64,000 bases of DNA from Oxalobacter paeniformigenes (GTDB lineage Bacteria > Pseudomonadota > Gammaproteobacteria > Burkholderiales > Burkholderiaceae_D): contig NZ_JAMKYL010000003.1 of assembly GCF_027158465.1 (NCBI RefSeq), forward strand, positions 134,936-198,935. Direction: 5' to 3'. A program made the translations under genes and the position numbers. The notes under the pieces are model-generated. The model ran no database searches, was not told where the DNA came from, and was given only the letters and a program-made list of their open reading frames with translations. Below are positions 58,505 through 64,000 of this stretch, one piece after another. Every line of letters begins with the position of its first letter. The stretch's first letter is position 1.

Positions 58505-59404
58505 ATGAGTGGCATGGGACAGTTTTTGCGCAGAATGCGTCGCAGTTATCTGAAACGGTTGTTTAAAAATGCAGGGTATTCAAAAAATACACCGCTTGTT
58601 CATTATCTGGAAGGTATCCGAGCCGAGCCGCTCTATGAAGAAATGCCGCTGCATTACGACCTGTTTGACCGGAATGAATTTTTGTGCCGGTCGCTGTCTC
58701 TTTATGATTTGCCGAACGATCTGAAAGTGCCGCCAGATGAACTTTTCATTATCGGTAGCGGACCGTCTATCCGAAAACAGGCAGTCGACAAGCTGGCGAA
58801 CAAAAATACCATATTGCTCAATGGCGCGGTGACATTGATAAAGGATGCAGGTTTGCATCCTTTATGTGTTTTGGTTGTTGACGAACTTTTTTGCAGGAAG
58901 CGGCTTGATTTGCTGGCCAGCGTGCCCGACGAGACCAACATGGTTCTGACTTTTCCGGCGATCAAGGAAATCGCGTTCGAACGGCCGGATATCATTCGGA
59001 AAAACAGGATTTTTCTACTGCATGAAAAGAACATGGATTTTCATGGCAAACTGGGTATCGATGCGTATAACCTGTCACAATTCGACAAGCCGACGCATGG
59101 TGTGTTCCGTGCCGGTACTGTCATGAGCGCTGGAATACAGCTTGCAGCTTTCATGAAGGTGCCGAACGTCTATCTGCTGGGCCTGGATATCGGTAATGCG
59201 GAAACCGAACCGCGTTTCTACGAAAATGGAAAGGACAAGATTCGAACGGGTTTGTTGAAAGACTACGATGAATTGATTTTGCCTTTTATGAAATTGGCGG
59301 CAGCCTGGTACAACCGGCATGAATACAGGATTTTCAATTGCTCGCCCGTGACAAAACTTCCTTATTCGGTAATTCCCTATCATGACTTTGATGCGATCGG
59401 ATGA
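58505..59404 (+). CDS. DUF115-like protein of surface-glycan synthesis
   Basis: Start at MSGMGQFLRRMRRSYLKRL gives 299 residues. A Rossmann-like region has DELFIIGSGPSIRKQAVDKL, the motif of DUF115/MptE-like proteins that include nonulosonate and phospho-sugar transferases. LGLDIGNAETEPRFYENGKD follows near 230. It lies between a GT4 and the dTDP-rhamnose genes, suggesting a transferase for LPS or capsule. It is more GC-rich than the preceding genes. Confidence 0.65.
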   Translation: MSGMGQFLRRMRRSYLKRLFKNAGYSKNTPLVHYLEGIRAEPLYEEMPLHYDLFDRNEFLCRSLSLYDLPNDLKVPPDELFIIGSGPSIRKQAVDKLANKNTILLNGAVTLIKDAGLHPLCVLVVDELFCRKRLDLLASVPDETNMVLTFPAIKEIAFERPDIIRKNRIFLLHEKNMDFHGKLGIDAYNLSQFDKPTHGVFRAGTVMSAGIQLAAFMKVPNVYLLGLDIGNAETEPRFYENGKDKIRTGLLKDYDELILPFMKLAAAWYNRHEYRIFNCSPVTKLPYSVIPYHDFDAIG

Positions 59405-59485
59405 TAAAGTGGTGACGTGACAGGGTGCATCGAGTAATGTACGGTAGCATTAATGTGCTGGTCAAAATTGACAGAAAGGAATCCC

Positions 59486-60376
59486 ATGAAAGGCATCATT
59501 CTGGCAGGCGGTAGCGGTTCCCGTCTGTATCCACTGACGCAGGTCATGTCGAAGCAGCTGTTGCCGGTATATGACAAGCCGATGATCTATTATCCGCTAT
59601 CCACGCTGATGTTGTTCGATATCCGGGATATCCTCATCATTTCTACACCGCAGGATACGCCGAATATCGAGAAGCTGTTCGGGGATGGTGCAAAATTCGG
59701 TTTGCATATCCAGTATGCCGTTCAGCCGGAGCCGAAAGGAATCGCGCAGGCATTCACCATCGGTGCGGACTTCATCGGCAACGACGATGTTTGTCTGATT
59801 CTGGGCGACAATATCTTCCGGATGCTGGAAGCGTTGCCGGAATTCAAAAAGGAAGTCACTCGTAACCGCGGCGCCAGGGCGACCATTTTTGCCTATCATG
59901 TACCAGATCCGGAACGTTTCGGCGTTGTGGAATTCGACAGGAATTTCAAGGCGATTTCAATTGAGGAAAAACCCAAAATACCCAAGTCCAATTATGCTTC
60001 GGTCGGCCTGTACTTTTATCCAGGCGATGTGGTGGAAAAGGCACGTCAACTGGTGCCATCCGCGCGGGGCGAGCTGGAAATCACCGACCTGAACAATATG
60101 TACCTGAAAGAAGGTCGCATGAGCGTGGTTCCCATGCGCCGCGGCAATGTCTGGCTGGATGCAGGTACCCCGGTTTCGTTGCTGGAAGCATCGACCTTTA
60201 TCGGGTTGATAGAACAACGCCAGGGGTTGAAAATTGCCTGTATTGAGGAAATCGCCTATCGGATGGGATATATAGATGATAAACAAATGATGCATCTGAT
60301 CGAAGCGATGAAAGATGGATCAAGCTACAAGGAATATCTGAAAAAAGTTTACAGGGAACGTCATGAACCTTTTTGA
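59486..60376 (+). CDS. rmlA: Glucose-1-phosphate thymidylyltransferase
   Basis: From MKGIILAGGSGSRLYPLTQV (AAAGGA five bases upstream) the product is 296 residues, the typical RmlA length. Motifs: LAGGSGSRL nucleotide-binding loop, SKQLLPVYDKPMIYYPLS and LILGDNIF with the catalytic Asp. It makes dTDP-glucose from glucose-1-phosphate and dTTP, the first step to dTDP-L-rhamnose. It overlaps rmlC by 14 bases, and all four genes are coupled. Confidence 0.97.
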   Translation: MKGIILAGGSGSRLYPLTQVMSKQLLPVYDKPMIYYPLSTLMLFDIRDILIISTPQDTPNIEKLFGDGAKFGLHIQYAVQPEPKGIAQAFTIGADFIGNDDVCLILGDNIFRMLEALPEFKKEVTRNRGARATIFAYHVPDPERFGVVEFDRNFKAISIEEKPKIPKSNYASVGLYFYPGDVVEKARQLVPSARGELEITDLNNMYLKEGRMSVVPMRRGNVWLDAGTPVSLLEASTFIGLIEQRQGLKIACIEEIAYRMGYIDDKQMMHLIEAMKDGSSYKEYLKKVYRERHEPF

Positions 60377-60941
60377 GACAGTGCTGGCGGGTGTCTATAT
60401 CATCGAACCGACCCTGTTCAGGGATGCGCGCGGCTACTTTTATGAAAGTTACAACCGCAATGCGTTTGAAAAGGCAGGACTTCACTACACGTTTGTGCAG
60501 GATAATCAGTCCATGTCGTCTTATGGCACGATTCGAGGCATCCATTTTCAGAAAGGCGATTATGCACAAGCCAAGCTGGTCAGGGCATTGCAAGGGACGA
60601 TTCTGGATATCGTCGTCGATTTGCGTGCAGGTTCACCGACATATGGTCGGCATGTTTCGGTCGAACTTTCCGGCGATAATCACCGGCAGTTGTTGATACC
60701 GCGCGGGTTCGGTCATGGTTTCAGCGTATTGAGCGAAACGGCGGTTTTTGCCTATAAATGCGACAATTTCTATGCGCCGGCTCATGAGGGCAGTGTGCGA
60801 TTCGATGACCCGGAACTGGCGATCGACTGGCGTATTGATATGAAAAAAGCGCTCCTTTCCGACAAGGACAGACAGGCACCGGATTTCAGGACATATAGCC
60901 AGTCCCCGGCGTTTCATTATTTTGCAGCAGGGAAAGCATGA
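60363..60941 (+). CDS. rmlC: dTDP-4-dehydrorhamnose 3,5-epimerase
   Basis: A 192-residue cupin: RDARGYFYESYNRNAFEKAG at the start, SSYGTIRGIHFQKGD with the catalytic His, then LDIVVDLRAGSPTYG and LIPRGFGHGFSVLSE. It catalyses the third step of dTDP-rhamnose synthesis. It overlaps rmlA by 14 bases and rmlD by four. Confidence 0.96.
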   Translation: MNLFETVLAGVYIIEPTLFRDARGYFYESYNRNAFEKAGLHYTFVQDNQSMSSYGTIRGIHFQKGDYAQAKLVRALQGTILDIVVDLRAGSPTYGRHVSVELSGDNHRQLLIPRGFGHGFSVLSETAVFAYKCDNFYAPAHEGSVRFDDPELAIDWRIDMKKALLSDKDRQAPDFRTYSQSPAFHYFAAGKA

Positions 60942-61777
60942 TGTGGCTGGTGACAGGTGCGGATGGTCAGCTAGGAACGGAGCTGAAACGTTTGCTGGGT
61001 GACGATGCCGTTTATGTCGATCGTGCGGAACTCGATATATCCGACGAAAATGCGGTCAAACGGTTTTTCGAAATACGTTCATTCAGGGGGGTCATCAACT
61101 GTGCCGCCTATACCGCCGTGGACAAGGCGGAAGACGAGCCGGAAGCTGCGGAACTGGCCAATCATCTCGGTGCGAAATGGCTGGCCAAGTACGGAAAATG
61201 CATCATTCATATTTCGACCGATTATGTATTCGATGGTATTCATCATATACCGTACGTCGAAGACGATATGACGAATCCGGTTTCCGTATATGGCAAGACC
61301 AAGCTTGAGGGCGAACAGGCGGTCATGGCGCATGCCGATACTGCCGTTATCATTCGGACAGCATGGGTTTACTGTGCCCATGGCAACAATTTCGTCAAAA
61401 CGATGTTGCGGCTCGGCAAGGAACGCCAGAGCCTGAATGTCGTATATGACCAGATCGGGTCGCCCACGTTTGCAGGCGATCTGGCGGCAGCGATCGTGGC
61501 GATATTGCCGCAAATACGGTCAGGGCAAAAAGCGGTTTATCACTATACGAACGAGGGCGTTTGTTCGTGGTATGACTTTGCAGTCGCCATCACGGAAATA
61601 GCGGGATTGTCGTGTGAAGTGAATCCGATAGGCAGCGATGGTTATCCGACAAAGGCCAAACGGCCGTATTACAGTGTATTGAACAAGGCGAAAATCAGAC
61701 GGGATTTCAATGTGAAGATCCGGCACTGGCGCGAAGCGCTGGCAGATGTCTTGAAACAAATGGGAGAGAGCAAATGA
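60938..61777 (+). CDS. rmlD: dTDP-4-dehydrorhamnose reductase
   Basis: A 279-residue SDR enzyme: WLVTGADGQLGTELKRLL nucleotide-binding start, NCAAYTAVDKAEDEPEAAE, and the YGKTKLEGEQAV catalytic Tyr-Lys. It carries out the last step to dTDP-L-rhamnose with NAD(P)H. Two ATG codons begin the frame and either may be used. Overlaps with rmlC and rmlB by four bases each indicate one transcript. Confidence 0.96.
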   Translation: MMWLVTGADGQLGTELKRLLGDDAVYVDRAELDISDENAVKRFFEIRSFRGVINCAAYTAVDKAEDEPEAAELANHLGAKWLAKYGKCIIHISTDYVFDGIHHIPYVEDDMTNPVSVYGKTKLEGEQAVMAHADTAVIIRTAWVYCAHGNNFVKTMLRLGKERQSLNVVYDQIGSPTFAGDLAAAIVAILPQIRSGQKAVYHYTNEGVCSWYDFAVAITEIAGLSCEVNPIGSDGYPTKAKRPYYSVLNKAKIRRDFNVKIRHWREALADVLKQMGESK

Positions 61778-62793
61778 GATCCATTCTGGTGACCGGAGGT
61801 GCAGGTTTTATCGGCTCCAACTTCGTACCGTATTTTGCGGAGAAATATCCGGACTGCCACATCATCAACCTGGACAAGCTGACCTACGCAGGAAACCTTG
61901 ACAACCTGACGGAATGCGAAAGCATGACGAATTACACATTCGTCAAAGGTGATATTTGCGACGAAGCGCTGATACAGACATTATTCAGACAACACGATAT
62001 CCGGGGCGTCATCCACTTCGCGGCCGAAAGCCATGTCGACAACTCCATCAAGGGACCGAAAGCCTTTATGGAAACAAATGTGATGGGAACCTTCAACCTC
62101 ATCGAAAACGCACGCCGGCACTGGATGATAGCACCAGGACAATATCGTGCAGGATATGAAGATTGCCGCTTTCACCACATTTCCACAGATGAAGTCTATG
62201 GAACACTGGGAGAAACCGGATACTTCACCGAAACGACCCCCTATGCGCCGAACAGTCCGTACTCCGCCAGCAAAGCCGGCTCCGACTTCATCATCAGGGC
62301 ATACCACCACACCTATGGCATGAACGTCACTACCTCGAATTGCTCCAACAACTACGGACCCAAACAACATGAAGAAAAACTGATCCCGACCATCATCCGG
62401 AAATGCCTTGCGGAAGAACCGATACCCGTCTATGGAAACGGCCAGAACGTAAGGGACTGGCTCTACGTACTGGACCACTGCAAGGCAATAGACCTGATAT
62501 ACCACAGAGGAAAATCGGGAGAGACCTACAACATCGGAGGACACAACGAGCGGAACAATCTGGAAATCGTACAAGCCGTATGCCGGATACTCGACGAAAA
62601 AAAACCGAGAAAGAAAGGGAAATATGCCGACCTGATCAGCTTCGTGACGGACCGACCGGGACATGACCTGCGTTATGCGATTGACGCGACGAAGCTGACG
62701 AAGGAACTGGGCTGGAAGGCGGATGAGAATTTCGATACCGGTATCGTCAAAACGGTTGACTGGTATTTGCTTAGAGGCAAACCGAAAAACTGA
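61774..62793 (+). CDS. rmlB: dTDP-glucose 4,6-dehydratase
   Basis: A 339-residue SDR dehydratase: ILVTGGAGFIGSNFVPYFAE, HFAAESHVDNSIKGP, HISTDEVYGTLGE and SPYSASKAGSDFIIRAYHHT with the catalytic Asp-Glu and Tyr-Lys. It forms dTDP-4-keto-6-deoxyglucose. The four-gene set A-C-D-B is complete. Its C-terminal FDTGIVKTVDWYL fits. The coding style shifts sharply to AT-rich sequence just after its stop. Confidence 0.97.
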   Translation: MRSILVTGGAGFIGSNFVPYFAEKYPDCHIINLDKLTYAGNLDNLTECESMTNYTFVKGDICDEALIQTLFRQHDIRGVIHFAAESHVDNSIKGPKAFMETNVMGTFNLIENARRHWMIAPGQYRAGYEDCRFHHISTDEVYGTLGETGYFTETTPYAPNSPYSASKAGSDFIIRAYHHTYGMNVTTSNCSNNYGPKQHEEKLIPTIIRKCLAEEPIPVYGNGQNVRDWLYVLDHCKAIDLIYHRGKSGETYNIGGHNERNNLEIVQAVCRILDEKKPRKKGKYADLISFVTDRPGHDLRYAIDATKLTKELGWKADENFDTGIVKTVDWYLLRGKPKN

Positions 62794-62887
62794 AACACAT
62801 GAATATGAGTCAAAAAAAGGACATTTGGATTTTATTGAATGAAAAATTATTTCATTTAAAATATATTTTAATAAAGTTAGGTATATA

Positions 62888-63901
62888 ATGAATTTTTCTG
62901 TAAAGCAAAAAATAATTGACAGTTTTTCCAGTATTAAAGTGCTTGTTATTGGGGACATTATGCTGGATATATATATGTATGGTGATGTTGAAAGAATATC
63001 ACCGGAAGCACCAGTTCCTATTTTTAAATTTCATCATAAATATGAAATGCTGGGAGGGGCTGGAAATGTTGTTGCCAATTTGGCGGCATTAGGCTGTAAA
63101 ACATTTTTTATTGGCGTCGTTGGGCAAGATGATAGTGGTTGGAAAATTGCATCATTGTTAAAAAAAACTAAGGCAAAAAGTCATTTATTAAATTTAGAAG
63201 GTTATTCTTCAATTGTAAAGACTCGATTTATTGCGAGAAACAGCCATTTACTTAGAATGGATAATGAGGAAGAGTTGCCAATTGTTGATTCAATATTAGA
63301 ACGAATAAAAAAGGTTATCGTTAGGGCTGTAAAGGCTGTTGATGTAGTGTTAATATCAGATTATCAAAAGGGTGTTTTAACAGATAAAACTACACCAATA
63401 ATAATAGATGTTTGCCGTGAACTGAAAAAGAAAGTCATTGTTGATCCTAAAGGTAAAGATTATGAAAAATATTCTGGTGCAAATATAATTAAACCTAATT
63501 TGCAGGAATTTCAAGATGCAGTTGGAAAAAAATATGATCCAATTTCTCAAGATTTTCAGCAAAAAATTAGCGAGGCGGCACAGCAGTTATGCTGGCAATA
63601 TAAAATAGGTGATGTTATCATTACACTTGGTGAATATGGCATGATTTATGTTTCAGGGAAAAAAGATAATATCAGAGTTGAACAAATTGCCGCCAAGGTT
63701 AAAGAAGTTTATGATGTATCTGGTGCGGGAGATACAGCGTTAGCAGTCCTTGGGGCATCTGTAGGTGCGGGATTTTCAGTTACTAATGCGATGAAATTAG
63801 CTAATGTTGCTGCAGGAATTGTTGTTAGTAAATTAGGAACAGCGACTGTATCTGTAGAAGAGTTAAAACAAACGATAGTTGATCAAGGATATTCTCATTG
63901 A
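62888..63901 (+). CDS. hldA: D-glycero-beta-D-manno-heptose-7-phosphate kinase
   Basis: A 337-residue PfkB-type kinase: VLVIGDIMLDIYMYGDVERI, SPEAPVPIF, MLGGAGNVVANLAALGC and the catalytic DVSGAGDTALAVLGASVGAG. This is the kinase half of HldE, and there is no adenylyltransferase domain, so it is the stand-alone HldA form. It supplies ADP-heptose for LPS core. The gene is strongly AT-rich compared with the rml genes, indicating separate origin. No adenylyltransferase partner is seen before the window end. Confidence 0.93.
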   Translation: MNFSVKQKIIDSFSSIKVLVIGDIMLDIYMYGDVERISPEAPVPIFKFHHKYEMLGGAGNVVANLAALGCKTFFIGVVGQDDSGWKIASLLKKTKAKSHLLNLEGYSSIVKTRFIARNSHLLRMDNEEELPIVDSILERIKKVIVRAVKAVDVVLISDYQKGVLTDKTTPIIIDVCRELKKKVIVDPKGKDYEKYSGANIIKPNLQEFQDAVGKKYDPISQDFQQKISEAAQQLCWQYKIGDVIITLGEYGMIYVSGKKDNIRVEQIAAKVKEVYDVSGAGDTALAVLGASVGAGFSVTNAMKLANVAAGIVVSKLGTATVSVEELKQTIVDQGYSH

Positions 63902-63974
63902 GAAATAAATAATTAATTAATTGTAGTGAGAGTTGTTGGTTTAAAATAGATTTTGTTTTCAATTTTAATTGTAA

Positions 63975-64000
63975 TTTTTTTTTTTTTTTTTTTTTTTTTT
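63975..64000 (+). repeat. 26-base T run at the window end
   Basis: Positions 63975-64000 are all T. The 70 bases before it are AT-rich and non-coding. A run this long is unusual for a bacterial chromosome and may be a true hypermutable tract or an assembly edge. Confidence 0.9.

Overview
The window is from a betaproteobacterial chromosome, most likely a member of Burkholderiales and possibly Oxalobacteraceae; that placement is inferred from gene content, not searched. Supporting signs are a priB-rpsF pair, the EarP/EF-P arginine-rhamnosylation pair, a YicC-family gene, stand-alone hldA, and moderate G+C.

Left host flank (1-4498): partial priB and rpsF (minus), lexA with two LexA-box-like sites, trmJ, suhB and earP.

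Prophage (about 4499-42783, 38 kb): it sits between earP and efp, which are normally neighbours, and is bounded by a 13-bp direct repeat. The leftward arm holds int, a DUF4224 excisionase-like gene, an antirepressor, ssb, a DUF2303 gene, recT, a YqaJ exonuclease and two Tad2-like (DUF2829) genes. An immunity region follows: a HigBA-type toxin-antitoxin pair, a membrane protein, an S24-type CI repressor and a Cro-like gene, with three operators of the form TTGAG-N5-CTCAA. The rightward arm carries replication genes (DUF1376 and lambda P-like) with an embedded array of AACCC iterons at exact 11-bp spacing, a Rha-KilAC regulator, a second toxin-antitoxin pair, podovirus-type packaging and portal genes, a transglycosylase virion protein, a 2731-residue polyvalent virion protein, tail-fibre genes, and a holin/SAR-endolysin/Rz/Rz1 cassette. 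A DUF3644 gene and a second antirepressor close it. No major capsid, head-completion or tail-tube gene is recognisable. The scaffold-like N-terminus is fused in frame to the transglycosylase protein, so the prophage looks deleted for virion assembly.

Three C4-type antisense RNA leaders (two on the minus strand, one on the plus strand) precede antirepressor-type genes. Each has its own promoter and its own matched set of complementary blocks.

Right host flank (42784-64000): efp, yicC, galE, an aromatic/aspartate aminotransferase, uvrB, a UDG-like gene, rph, rdgB, hemW, tRNA-Ser(UGA), an MsbA-like exporter, then a surface-polysaccharide region. That region has a GT2-RgpF-like gene interrupted at an A8 tract, a GT4 glycosyltransferase, a DUF115-like gene, rmlA-rmlC-rmlD-rmlB for dTDP-L-rhamnose, and an AT-rich heptose-7-phosphate kinase. 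The dTDP-rhamnose made here is the donor EarP needs to modify EF-P, so both ends of this pathway lie in the window. The window ends in a 26-base T run.
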